A model generated the notes under the pieces. It did not search any database. It was not told the DNA's origin and saw nothing but the letters and a program-made list of their open reading frames with translations. From assembly GCA_020073305.1 (NCBI GenBank), contig JAIQFK010000004.1:62001-126000 (forward strand): a stretch of DNA of 64,000 bases, in the 5' to 3' direction. The position numbers and the translations under genes are program-made. Below, piece after piece: positions 55,832 through 64,000 of the stretch (position 1 is its first letter; the number at the start of each line of letters is the position of its first letter). The DNA comes from Terriglobia bacterium (GTDB taxonomy: Bacteria > Acidobacteriota > Terriglobia > Bryobacterales > Bryobacteraceae).

Positions 55832-58240
55832 TTGGTGACGCGAACCGCAGTTCTATTCCTGATTGCTCTGTTGGCCGGCGGCACGCGGGTTGAGGGCGCT
55901 TCTCGCCTTCACGAGAACTTCAACAAGGGGTGGCTTTTCGAGCGGCAGTCGATTGGCTCGGGAGAGTTGGGATCTTTCGACCGGGACACGTCGGCTGCGG
56001 CGCGCACCGAGCCGCGCTTTCAGAAGGCCAGTGAAGCCGCCTACGACGACTCTGGGTGGCACGGAATCACGCTTCCTCACACCTGGAACGCCCAGGATGT
56101 GATGGACGAATGGCCGGGATACTGGCGCGGCATCGGCTGGTATCGCAAGCATTTCACATTGGACTCCGCGTGGCGCGGCAAGCGCATCTTCCTGGAATTC
56201 GAAGGCGTGAATCTGGTATCTGAATTCTGGCTGAACGGCGAGAGCCTGGGTCTCCACAAGGGCGGATACACCGGATTCGAATTCGAGATCACGCGGCTGG
56301 CGCAATTCGGCGCGGCAGAGAACGTCCTCACGGTGAAAGTGGACAACCTATATCACGACACCGTGCCGCCGACCGTGAAGACCGACTATAACTTTTACGG
56401 CGGCATCTACCGCGATGTCTGGCTGCGCGTAACCGACCCGGTTTCGATCGCCGCAGTCAACTGGGCGACACCGGCGGTGAGTGCGGAGAAGGCCGCGCTG
56501 CGCATTCACACGTCGGTCTCAAATCAAAGCGATGCGACGCGGGGCCTGGCGGTTGTGCACGAAGTTCTCGATCCCGATGGCCGGCTGGCAAATTCGTTTT
56601 CGGACTCGTTCGAGGTTCGGGCGCAGGGTTCAGCAGAGTCGGAGGCGGGTCCTCAGAACATCGCGGCGCCGCGGCTGTGGTCACCGGATACGCCCAACCT
56701 ATACACGATTCGTACCACTCTGCGTGATGGCGCGAGGGTTTTGGATGAGGTCGAAACGCCGTTGGGCTTCCGTTGGTTTCGCTTCGACGCGCAGTCCGGT
56801 TTCTTCCTGAATGGCAAACGCGTCGAGATTCAGGGGACGAACTGGCACCAGTCGTATCCCGGGATGGGCAATGCGCTGCCGAATTCGCGCCACTGGAAAG
56901 ACATGTCGTTGATTCGCGAGATGGGAGCCAACTTCTGGCGGACCTCGCACTACCCGCATGATCCGGCCACCATGGAGGCTTCAGACCGGCTTGGGCTGCT
57001 GGTTTGGGAAGAGCTGCCCGTTAACAAGGAACTGGGCAACGCGGACGAGTACATCGCCAACGTGGCGCAGATGGCGCGCGAGATGATCGCGAGAGACCGC
57101 AACCATCCGTCGGTTGTGCTGTGGGGCATCGCCGGCGAGATCAACGCGCCTATGGATATTTCGAAACGCGTGGTGGAGAGCGTAGCGAAACTCTACCGGC
57201 AACTCGACCCCAGCCGTCCCGTGGTGATGCACGCGCCGCGCGGTGAAGAGATCTCTTCACTGGTGGATGTGGTGGGGGAGGGTGTCGGCAAAGAGACAGA
57301 TGAAGAACATCGTGCGCATCCTGAGCGGAGCTTCATGGTAGGAGAGTACTCAGCGGCGCTCGTGGGGCGCGGAATTTACGGAGGTGGACCGGACAGCGAA
57401 GAACTGGCGTGCGAGCGTCACGAGAAGTACCTTGCGGAAATTAACCGGAGGCCATGGGTGGCCGGCGGATGCATCTGGCACGAGTTCGATTATGATGGCG
57501 AAACCTACGACACAGTCACGCCGCACGTGACCGCTTTCGGGATGGCGGACATCTGGCGCATCCCGAAAGATGTTTACTACTTCTATCAAAGCCAGTGGAG
57601 TTCCAAGCCGATGGTGCACATCGCCGGCCACTGGACGTGGCCCGGGCAGGAAGGGCGCGAGCGCGCCGTGAAAGTTTACAGCAACGCCGGCAGCGTGGAG
57701 CTGTTTCTGAACGGCCGGCCGCTGGGCGCACCATCAGGAGACGGAGTCGATGGCTTGAAGCACCCGCCACGCGTATGGCGCGTGCCCTACCAGCCGGGAG
57801 TCTTGCGTGCGGTGGCGCGCGCGGATGGAAAGGAACTGGTGGACGAGCGCAAGACGGCGGCCGCGGCAGCAAAAATTGTTCTCGAAACCGACGCGGCGAA
57901 GTTGGTTTCCGGAGACGCGGAGAGCCTGGCTTACCTCACGGCATACATCACCGACGAAAATGGAACCATCGTGCCCGATGCGACGCCGGCGATCACCTTC
58001 ACGCTCTACGGTCCGGGCGAACTGTTGCCGCAGACCTGGCTGGGACATGGCACCGGGCTAACCTGGAACGCGGTGGCGGGAATCACCAGGATCGCGTTGC
58101 GTTCGACAGGCCGTTCGGGCCGCGCAGTCATCAGCACGTATTCGCCGGGCCTGCGCATGGGTCGTATCAATGTGGAGATTACCGGGCCGGGTAAGCCGAA
58201 CGAGATGGACTACAAGGAATTCGGGGCGGTGAAGAAATGA
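55832..58240 (+). CDS. Secreted glycoside hydrolase family 2 protein
   Basis: The protein has 802 residues. The signal peptide is followed by the GH2 jelly-roll (SGWHGITLPHTWN, RGIGWYRKHFTL, GYTGFEFEITRL), an Ig-like domain, then the TIM barrel (QGTNWHQSYPGMGNALP, RTSHYPHDPATMEASDRLGLLVWEE). The acid/base glutamate is E436 in NHPSVVLWGIAGEI; the residue before it is Gly435 where the family normally has Asn. The nucleophile is E505 in VGEYSAAL. C-terminal Big/DUF4982-like domains follow, and the tail reads PGKPNEMDYKEFGAVKK. Start codon is TTG (55832) or GTG (55835), about 15 bases after GGAGG. Substrate may be beta-galactoside or beta-glucuronide. It overlaps the next gene by 4 bases. Confidence 0.88.
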   Translation: MVTRTAVLFLIALLAGGTRVEGASRLHENFNKGWLFERQSIGSGELGSFDRDTSAAARTEPRFQKASEAAYDDSGWHGITLPHTWNAQDVMDEWPGYWRGIGWYRKHFTLDSAWRGKRIFLEFEGVNLVSEFWLNGESLGLHKGGYTGFEFEITRLAQFGAAENVLTVKVDNLYHDTVPPTVKTDYNFYGGIYRDVWLRVTDPVSIAAVNWATPAVSAEKAALRIHTSVSNQSDATRGLAVVHEVLDPDGRLANSFSDSFEVRAQGSAESEAGPQNIAAPRLWSPDTPNLYTIRTTLRDGARVLDEVETPLGFRWFRFDAQSGFFLNGKRVEIQGTNWHQSYPGMGNALPNSRHWKDMSLIREMGANFWRTSHYPHDPATMEASDRLGLLVWEELPVNKELGNADEYIANVAQMAREMIARDRNHPSVVLWGIAGEINAPMDISKRVVESVAKLYRQLDPSRPVVMHAPRGEEISSLVDVVGEGVGKETDEEHRAHPERSFMVGEYSAALVGRGIYGGGPDSEELACERHEKYLAEINRRPWVAGGCIWHEFDYDGETYDTVTPHVTAFGMADIWRIPKDVYYFYQSQWSSKPMVHIAGHWTWPGQEGRERAVKVYSNAGSVELFLNGRPLGAPSGDGVDGLKHPPRVWRVPYQPGVLRAVARADGKELVDERKTAAAAAKIVLETDAAKLVSGDAESLAYLTAYITDENGTIVPDATPAITFTLYGPGELLPQTWLGHGTGLTWNAVAGITRIALRSTGRSGRAVISTYSPGLRMGRINVEITGPGKPNEMDYKEFGAVKK

Positions 58241-59520
58241 ACTTTCGGAGGATCCTCTGGTCCGCTCTCTTCTTCCTGGCCTCGGGCACTGTCTTTGCCG
58301 CTCAGCCTGGTTCGGTACGGATCGATCATCGCGTATTCCCGAATCTCGAAGAAATGGATGGCAACTGGGCGGCCCTGTTAGCGGCCAGTGACGGGAAGGT
58401 TTATGTCGGGCTGGCCAATCACGGCGGCGGCGGGCATCTTGCCTGGTACGACGCCAAGACCGACACAATGCACGATGCCGGCAACTTGACCGAACTTAGC
58501 GGGGAGAGCGCTCTGCGCCGGGGGCCGCAGTCGAAGATCCACGCCAAATTCGGGGAAGGGAAGGATGGGCGCATATACTTCGGTACGCACGGCGGGCTGT
58601 GGTGGAACTACGCCCGCTTCGCGAGCAAGGAAGGCTATCCCGGCGCGCACTGGATGGCGTTCGATCCAAAAACCGGCCGCGTGGAAGATTTCGGGCTCGG
58701 CGTGCCGAACGAAGGCATCAACACCGGCGCTTACGACCCGTTGTTCAACCGGATCTACGGCCTGACGCATCCCCGCGGCCATTTGGTGTACTACGATGTG
58801 ACGGCGCGCAAGACCGTGGACCTGGGCCGCATCAACAATTGGGAATCCATCTGTCGCACGCTGGGTATCGACGACCAGGGCAACGTGTACGGCAGCTTCG
58901 GCGAGGGGCAGATTTTCAAATGCGATCCGCGCAGCGACACGGTTCGCGAACTGGAAGTGCGGGTTCCGATCCGGCAGAAGGGCATCTCGCTGGGGCGCGA
59001 CTACGATAAGTCGGAGACGGCATGGCGAACGGTGGTGTGGGACCGGAGCGCCAAGAAATTTTATGGCGTCGAAGAGAGCGCAACCAATCTTTTCTCCTTC
59101 GACCCGCATGCCGGGCGCGATGGCGAGGTGCGGCGATTGGGCCAGCTCTCGATTCCCGGTTTCGAAGACCGCCGGGATGTGCCTTACGCCACGCTGAGTC
59201 TCACGCTGGGACATGACGGCAAACTCTATTACGGCGCTGCCGCGAAAGAGTTCGATTACGAGGGGAGCGCGGGCGCGGCGGCTTCTCATCTGATCACGTA
59301 CGATCTCGCAACCGGGCGCAAGCAGGATCTCGGTGAAATGCTGCTTGAGGATGGCAGCCGCGTGCTCGGAACCAATGCGGCCGATACGGGTCCGGACGGA
59401 ACGATTTATCTGGTCGGCGCGATCGAAGTTCGACCGCATGCGGGCGCGCCCGTTCTCGCAGCCGGAAAAGTAGCCGGCGTGCCTTACCGTTTGGCCTTGC
59501 TGATGTTTCGGCCCCACTAG
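58237..59520 (+). CDS. Secreted beta-propeller-like protein (copy 1)
   Basis: The protein has 427 residues. A signal peptide (FFLASGTVFAAQ) is followed by repeats with alternating beta strands and motifs such as AASDGKVYVGLANHGGGGHL, GKDGRIYFGTHGG, DDQGNVYGSFGEG, GHDGKLYYGAAAK and GPDGTIYLVGA. This is a propeller with D-G-K/T-[VIL]-Y blade edges, resembling polysaccharide lyase or sugar-binding propellers, but no catalytic residues can be named. Translational coupling (ATGA) to the GH2 gene implies a shared substrate. It is distantly similar to the next gene, which is likely a paralogue. Confidence 0.75.
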   Translation: MNFRRILWSALFFLASGTVFAAQPGSVRIDHRVFPNLEEMDGNWAALLAASDGKVYVGLANHGGGGHLAWYDAKTDTMHDAGNLTELSGESALRRGPQSKIHAKFGEGKDGRIYFGTHGGLWWNYARFASKEGYPGAHWMAFDPKTGRVEDFGLGVPNEGINTGAYDPLFNRIYGLTHPRGHLVYYDVTARKTVDLGRINNWESICRTLGIDDQGNVYGSFGEGQIFKCDPRSDTVRELEVRVPIRQKGISLGRDYDKSETAWRTVVWDRSAKKFYGVEESATNLFSFDPHAGRDGEVRRLGQLSIPGFEDRRDVPYATLSLTLGHDGKLYYGAAAKEFDYEGSAGAAASHLITYDLATGRKQDLGEMLLEDGSRVLGTNAADTGPDGTIYLVGAIEVRPHAGAPVLAAGKVAGVPYRLALLMFRPH

Positions 59521-59523
59521 CTT

Positions 59524-60708
59524 ATGCGCGGCCTTGCATTGATGATGCTGGCTTGCGCGGTGATCTCCGCGCAACGGACGGCGGATTATGATCACTCGGT
59601 CGTAAGCCAGGTGCGCATCGATCTGCGAGATCTGGGTTACCCCCCGAACGATGTGATCCCGCCGGATGAATCTGCCATTCGGAGCCTGGCGGTCGCGCCC
59701 GACGGAACCGTTTACGGCGCCACCAGCGGGCGGCGCAGCCATCTGTTCGTTCTGTATCCGCAACATGGATACGTGCAACCGCTCGGCTACCTGAAGGGCG
59801 CAACGACCGTGCACCGGTCGGTTGTCGTTTCGGCCAATGGTGACGTCTACGTGGGCGGCAGCATCGGTGTGGACAACAATGGGCAAGGATACAGCGGCTA
59901 CGCAGGCGGGCACCTGCTTCGATATTCGCCGGGGCGAGGAGACGAGGAGAAGCAGATTCGCATGGACGCGGAATGCCCCGTCGAAGACCTTGGGATTCCT
60001 GTGGCGGGCGACGGGATTTACACACTCGCCATCGACCGCGAGCGGAATGCGATCTTCGGCCTGACTTATCCGTCGGCGCGTTTCTTCAGCTATTCGATTG
60101 CGGATGGGAAATTTGCGGTTCATGGCGGTGTGGCAGAGCGTCGGATTCCTGGGGAGAAGTTCGAGAAGGACCGCAACGTCGGCCGGGCCTTGGCCCTGGA
60201 TGCCGACGGCAAGGTCTACGGCTCAGGCGACCACGGCGCCCTCTTTCGCTTCGATCCCGAGACGCGCAAACTGGAATGGCTGCGTCTGACGGCGCCGACC
60301 GTGGCTGGGCGAGAGCCCTATAATCGCCTCGACTGCTGGGCTGAGGGATCGAAGGATATTCTCTACGGCGGGACTTCCGACGGTTACTTGTTCCGGCTGG
60401 ATCCTAAATCGTTAGCCCTCGAAAATCTTGGCAAGCCGCTGAACCAATACCGCATTCGAGGGCTCGCGTTTGCGCGCAACGGCAAGTTGTACGGCGCCGG
60501 AGGCGACGATGATGAGATGGCGCGGCTGTTTTCGTACGATCCTGCGCGCGGCGCCTATCAAATGCTCGGGATGGTGGACGTCAATCACCGTCCCTATTAT
60601 TCCTGGCAGGCGTACGTGATCGATGCCGTCGCGATCGGGGCCGATGGCACGTTGTATCTAGGCCAGAGCGAGCGTAAGTCGAAGTTATATCTCTATTATC
60701 CGGAGTAA
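59524..60708 (+). CDS. Secreted beta-propeller-like protein (copy 2)
   Basis: The protein has 394 residues. It has a signal peptide (MRGLALMMLACAVISAQ) and propeller blades with the same D-G-x-[VLI]-Y rhythm: APDGTVYGATSGRRSHLF, SANGDVYVGGSIG, DADGKVYGSGDHGALFRFD, ARNGKLYGAGGDDDEM and GADGTLYLGQSERKSKLYLY. It starts 3 bases after the preceding stop. As with copy 1, function is unknown; a role in binding or cleaving the glycan handled by this operon is an inference from context. Confidence 0.74.
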   Translation: MRGLALMMLACAVISAQRTADYDHSVVSQVRIDLRDLGYPPNDVIPPDESAIRSLAVAPDGTVYGATSGRRSHLFVLYPQHGYVQPLGYLKGATTVHRSVVVSANGDVYVGGSIGVDNNGQGYSGYAGGHLLRYSPGRGDEEKQIRMDAECPVEDLGIPVAGDGIYTLAIDRERNAIFGLTYPSARFFSYSIADGKFAVHGGVAERRIPGEKFEKDRNVGRALALDADGKVYGSGDHGALFRFDPETRKLEWLRLTAPTVAGREPYNRLDCWAEGSKDILYGGTSDGYLFRLDPKSLALENLGKPLNQYRIRGLAFARNGKLYGAGGDDDEMARLFSYDPARGAYQMLGMVDVNHRPYYSWQAYVIDAVAIGADGTLYLGQSERKSKLYLYYPE

Positions 60709-60713
60709 CCACC

Positions 60714-62792
60714 ATGAACCGGAGAAGCTTCTTAGGTTCGGCGTTGTCGACGCCACTGCTGGCGGCGCAAACGAGAGTCGAGGGCGTGCGCGATGCGTTG
60801 GGCGGTCTGCCGAAAGCGCATTGGCTGGAAAACGGTCTGATTGATGCCGGCGGCTCACACGAAGGGTATCTGTTCACGGTGCGCCGCGGAGGCGAGCGCG
60901 AGGATGCCCGCGAGAGTTACGAGCGCGCCCAAAGCGAAGAAGTGATTCGCCGGCTCAAATCGCAGGGCGTGGAGGTCTTCCACACGCATCTCTATAAGGG
61001 CTTCGGCATGGAAGCTGAGAAGCCGGAGATGGAGGATGCGCGCCGCGTGGCGGAGATCGCGCATCGCAACGGCCTGAAGGTGGACAGCTACATCCAGTGG
61101 AATACCCTGATGTACGAAACCTTCTTCGCCGAGGAGCCGCGCGCCAAGGACTGGATCCAGCGTGATATTTCCGGAAACCCGATCCTGCTGGTTTACGGAT
61201 ACCAGCAGTCGTTCCGGTATCGACCGTGCTTTGCGAACCAGCATTACCTGGACTATTTGAAAAAAATTGTGCGCTATGCGGTCGAGGAAGTGAAGACGGA
61301 CTTCATCCACTTCGACAATTTCGACTTGAATCCCGAGCCGGATTCCTGCCATTGCCCGGTCTGCGTCGACGGATTCCGCCGTTATTTACGGGAGAAGTAT
61401 TCCCCAGCGAAGCGGAAGGAGCGGTTCGGATTTGAGAACGTGGATTTCGTAACTCCACCCCAGTGGAACAAGGAGAATCGTCCGGAGCGGATGCAGATCA
61501 TCTTCGATCCGGCGATTCAGGAATGGGTGGATTTCCGGTGCCAAGTGATGGCGCGTGCGCTCCGGCAAATGGGGGAATACGCCAAGAGCATGAATCCGGA
61601 AGTGGCAATCGAGTGCAATCCGCACGGCATCACAGGCGCCAACCGCGCGTGGGAAGCCGGTCTCGACCATACTCGCTTTCTGAAGTCCACAGAGGTTTTT
61701 TGGACCGAAGAAGAGAACACGCCCGGTGTAACTCCGGATGGCCGGCTCATCACCAAGATCCGCAGTTACAAACTCGCGCGGGCGTTCGGCAACATCCTGC
61801 TGGCTTACATTGCCGGGCATCCGCTCGAGGCGGCGGAGTGCCTCGCCTTCAACCAGACCATCGGCTACTGCGGGGAAGATCCGCTTCGACCGCATATCCT
61901 CCGATATATCGCGTTCTACCGCCGCAACCGCGACCTTTTCACCAACACGCAAGACCTTGCGGACGTAGGGCTCTTGCGGTCGTGTGCGTCGATCACTTAC
62001 AACAACGCCAGCGCGCAATTGAGCGCCGTCTTGGCGGAGCAGGCGTTGATCCAGGCGCGGATTCCGTTCGACTTGATTTTCGACGAGCACCTCGCCAACC
62101 TCTCGAAGTACCGCATGCTCGTGCTGCCGGACTCGGAGTGCCTGTCCGATTCGCAACTGGCGTCTATCCGCCGGTTCGTTCAGAACGGCGGAGGCCTGAT
62201 TGCCATCGGCCAGGCAGGGCTCTACGACGAATGGCGGCGGGTGCGCGTGAAGCCGGGTCTCGAAGACCTCATTGACGGGCAACCGCGGGCGCGAGGGTAC
62301 GAAGAGCGTGTCGGGCGCGCGGAAAGGTCAGGCCAGCCCGTGCGGAAGGAAGTCGGACAGGGGCGCTCGGTGTATTTGCCCGCCTTACAATTCGATGGCC
62401 CCATGCCCGAGATGGTGAACTATTTCCGCATTGAGAATCGCTTCTGGAAACGGCCAAAGAATTGGCAAGATCTCGCCAACGCGATTGATTGGGTTGCGAA
62501 AGGGGATCTCGCGGTGCGAATCAGCGGGCCGGAATATCTGGTTGCGAACGTGGTTTCCCAGCCGGACAAGCGCCGCATGATGCTGCACCTGGTGAATTAC
62601 GGCGCCCGCGCCGCAACCCCGAGTGGGCTGGTCGAAGTGAGGTGCCATGTGCCGGCGCCGGCAAAGGAAGTTCGTCTGATTTCGCCGGACGTAGAACAGC
62701 CGCAAGTCCTCGAGTTGAAGAACGAGGCCTCGGCCGTCACGTTCTCGGTGCCGCCAGTCAAGGTCTACTCGATCGCGGCCATCAGTTGGTAG
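60714..62792 (+). CDS. Putative glycoside hydrolase (GH42-like barrel with trimerisation-type domain)
   Basis: The protein has 692 residues. The N-terminus MNRRSFLGSALSTPLLAAQ is a probable Tat signal (RRSFL). The barrel region contains SQGVEVFHTHLYKGFG, HRNGLKVDSYIQWNTLMYETFF, FIHFDNFDLNPEPDSCHCPVC, NPEVAIECNPHG and TEVFWTEEENTPG, with acidic residues at strand ends as in GH42/GH-like alpha-amylase-superfamily hydrolases. A class-I-amidotransferase-like (trimerisation) domain follows (LVLPDSECLSDSQLASIRRFVQNGGGLIAIG) and then a C-terminal beta domain. The CHCPVC motif may bind zinc. Substrate and exact family are uncertain. Its 3' end overlaps the convergent glycosyltransferase gene by 11 bases. 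Confidence 0.72.
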   Translation: MNRRSFLGSALSTPLLAAQTRVEGVRDALGGLPKAHWLENGLIDAGGSHEGYLFTVRRGGEREDARESYERAQSEEVIRRLKSQGVEVFHTHLYKGFGMEAEKPEMEDARRVAEIAHRNGLKVDSYIQWNTLMYETFFAEEPRAKDWIQRDISGNPILLVYGYQQSFRYRPCFANQHYLDYLKKIVRYAVEEVKTDFIHFDNFDLNPEPDSCHCPVCVDGFRRYLREKYSPAKRKERFGFENVDFVTPPQWNKENRPERMQIIFDPAIQEWVDFRCQVMARALRQMGEYAKSMNPEVAIECNPHGITGANRAWEAGLDHTRFLKSTEVFWTEEENTPGVTPDGRLITKIRSYKLARAFGNILLAYIAGHPLEAAECLAFNQTIGYCGEDPLRPHILRYIAFYRRNRDLFTNTQDLADVGLLRSCASITYNNASAQLSAVLAEQALIQARIPFDLIFDEHLANLSKYRMLVLPDSECLSDSQLASIRRFVQNGGGLIAIGQAGLYDEWRRVRVKPGLEDLIDGQPRARGYEERVGRAERSGQPVRKEVGQGRSVYLPALQFDGPMPEMVNYFRIENRFWKRPKNWQDLANAIDWVAKGDLAVRISGPEYLVANVVSQPDKRRMMLHLVNYGARAATPSGLVEVRCHVPAPAKEVRLISPDVEQPQVLELKNEASAVTFSVPPVKVYSIAAISW

Positions 62793-64000
62793 CCCGCAGC
62801 AGCTCGCGGTAGAGATCGGTCTGAATCACCGCGGCCCGGTCCCAACTGATGGATGCCAACACCTGTTTGTCGGGCTTTTCCAGGAGGAGCCGCCGCTCCT
62901 CATCGAGAAGCAGTTCGTGAAGCGGTGACAGGAAATGTTCGACTTTTGGAACGATCAGCAGCGCATCCGAGCGAAGATCGCGAAATCCGCGCGCGCCTTC
63001 CTCGGTGGAAACACAGACACGGCCGAACCCGACTGATTCAAGCAGCTTGATGCTGGATCCGCGAACGCCCGTGAGCGGGTTGATGGTCAGGGCGCAGGCC
63101 TCCAGCCAGGGCGCGACATCGTCCACATGGTCCACGACTCGAACGCCCGGCTGATCGAAGTTCGCATACTGCCGGGCGATGGAGCCTGCATTGCGCCCGC
63201 CCAGCACCCACAGCTCGACATCTGGAATTTCGCGGCACAGAGCGGGATAAACGGTTTCAAGAAAGCTCAGGATGCCGGCCAGGTTCGGTTGGTAGCGAAA
63301 CGGGCCGGTGAAAAGCAGCCTGCGGCTGCCTCGCGAGGGGACGTAACGGTCCGGGGCCATAACCGAATTGGGCACCACCACCAGACGCTTGTGCCGCACC
63401 AGGGCGGCATCCTCTCGAGAGCACGCGATTACGGCGTCGTACTGAGCAATCAGTCTGCTCTCAAATTGATCCTCGGCCGATTCGCCGGTTTCTGAGAGGA
63501 GCACGTCGTGCAGCGTGATACACCACGGGATTTGAGTCTTTTGTTTCTCAATCAGCGCGGCCAGCTCGACGTATTCAATCTGTACGAGATCCGCACCGTA
63601 GCTGGCGGCGAGCCGTTCGGTTTCCGCCTGGATTCGCGCGTGGGAATGCGAACGGATTCTAGCGATGCGCTGCGGCACGCCCGGCGCGTCCGCCCGGCTG
63701 CTAGCCGTCAGGTGAACCGCAATCGGGCCGGTTCCTTTCCTCATTGCCGACGCATCATAGAGCGACTCTTCATCGCTCAACAGAACGATGTTGAACTCCC
63801 GGGCCAGATGATGCAGCAAGTTCGCGATTCGCCGCGCGCCCCCGTGGCTGGGCGGATAGACGGCAAACGGCGAAACCACAATCACGGTGCTCCGCCCGGC
63901 CTGCGGGGGCTGCAGATAAAACTTCCGGTGAACTCGTTCCAGATCGACAGACCGTGCAGGCGACCGGGCTCTCGTCCACCAGGCCCTTACCAGGCTCAAG
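62782..64000 (-). CDS. Glycosyltransferase (GT-B, family 1/4-like), N-terminus outside window
   Basis: At least 405 residues are visible; the frame is open to the right edge, where the only available start is a TTG at 63999, so the gene probably continues beyond the window. Residues 40-200 form the N-terminal Rossmann domain (VIVVSPFAVYPPSHGGARRIANLLHHL, ITLHDVLLSE). The C-terminal donor domain has LLFTGPFRYQPNLAGILSFL, VELWVLGGRN, VRVVDHVDDVAPWLEACALTINPL and GSSIKLLESVGFGRVCVSTEEGARG, the nucleotide-sugar-binding part. The basic linker before residue 40 may join another upstream domain. Acceptor unknown. Confidence 0.85.
   Translation of the reverse strand, partial: LSLVRAWWTRARSPARSVDLERVHRKFYLQPPQAGRSTVIVVSPFAVYPPSHGGARRIANLLHHLAREFNIVLLSDEESLYDASAMRKGTGPIAVHLTASSRADAPGVPQRIARIRSHSHARIQAETERLAASYGADLVQIEYVELAALIEKQKTQIPWCITLHDVLLSETGESAEDQFESRLIAQYDAVIACSREDAALVRHKRLVVVPNSVMAPDRYVPSRGSRRLLFTGPFRYQPNLAGILSFLETVYPALCREIPDVELWVLGGRNAGSIARQYANFDQPGVRVVDHVDDVAPWLEACALTINPLTGVRGSSIKLLESVGFGRVCVSTEEGARGFRDLRSDALLIVPKVEHFLSPLHELLLDEERRLLLEKPDKQVLASISWDRAAVIQTDLYRELLRATN

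Noticed and set aside
58378-60123. 581-codon minus-strand open frame
   Set aside because: Antisense to the two propeller genes, which have signal peptides, coupling and repeat motifs; the antisense frame has none.

Overview
The window is high-GC bacterial DNA that best fits an Acidobacteriota genome of the Solibacter/Bryobacter type. The evidence is a duplicated orphan permease of the acidobacterial (ADOP) kind, two roughly 1,085-residue Oar-like TonB-dependent receptors with an N-terminal carboxypeptidase-regulatory domain and no SusD partner, a TolB-propeller protein with an acidobacterial-type N-terminal domain, and many two-domain regulators. Genes are densely packed, often with 1-4 base stop/start overlaps. 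No gap between genes exceeds about 250 bases. No insertion sequence, integrase, phage gene or rRNA was seen; one tRNA (Ala, CGC) is present.

Region 1-15.4 kb is a nitrous oxide respiration and nitric oxide response locus. On the minus strand it reads: iron-sulfur flavin oxidoreductase, Rieske protein, cytochrome b, pentahaem cytochrome c, clade II (non-Tat) NosZ, a NosB-type membrane protein, NosD, NosF, NosL, NosY, and a SUMF1/NirV-like protein cut by the left edge. A dedicated quinol-oxidising Rieske/cytochrome bc module would deliver electrons to NosZ; NosDFYL would serve copper-site assembly. Two divergent NnrS-family membrane proteins flank a 116-base promoter region carrying two CRP/FNR-like palindromes.

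Region 15.5-23.4 kb holds tRNA-Ala, a small basic protein, tatC and tatA, hpt, and then a compact five-gene type III-A-like CRISPR effector operon (cas10-csm2-csm3-csm4-csm5). It has no cas1, cas2, cas6, ancillary nuclease or CRISPR array in the window. Its Cas10 lacks the HD nuclease domain and has GGND instead of GGDD, while the Csm3 RNA-cleavage aspartate is kept. This is the most unusual system here.

Region 23.4-41.8 kb is mixed housekeeping and signalling: ADOP permease, msrA, a three-gene redox signalling cassette (receiver/glutaredoxin-like/thioredoxin-reductase-like fusion, cyclic-nucleotide-domain histidine kinase, UBP-type zinc finger), a DAC-domain protein with a DUF5996 protein, two degenerate GGDEF proteins, purN-purM, a GHMP kinase with dtd, a nickel ECF transporter (NikMQO) divergent from nikR, acpS, a 91-base inverted-repeat element, a CDP-alcohol phosphatidyltransferase and greA.

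Region 41.8-64 kb is a glycan and peptide harvesting locus: a secreted subtilase, two TonB-dependent receptors each followed by a secreted glycosidase (GH20-like, GH2), a membrane TolB-propeller regulator-like protein, two secreted propeller proteins, a GH42-like protein, and a glycosyltransferase cut by the right edge. The two glycosidases share an unexpected C-terminal tail.
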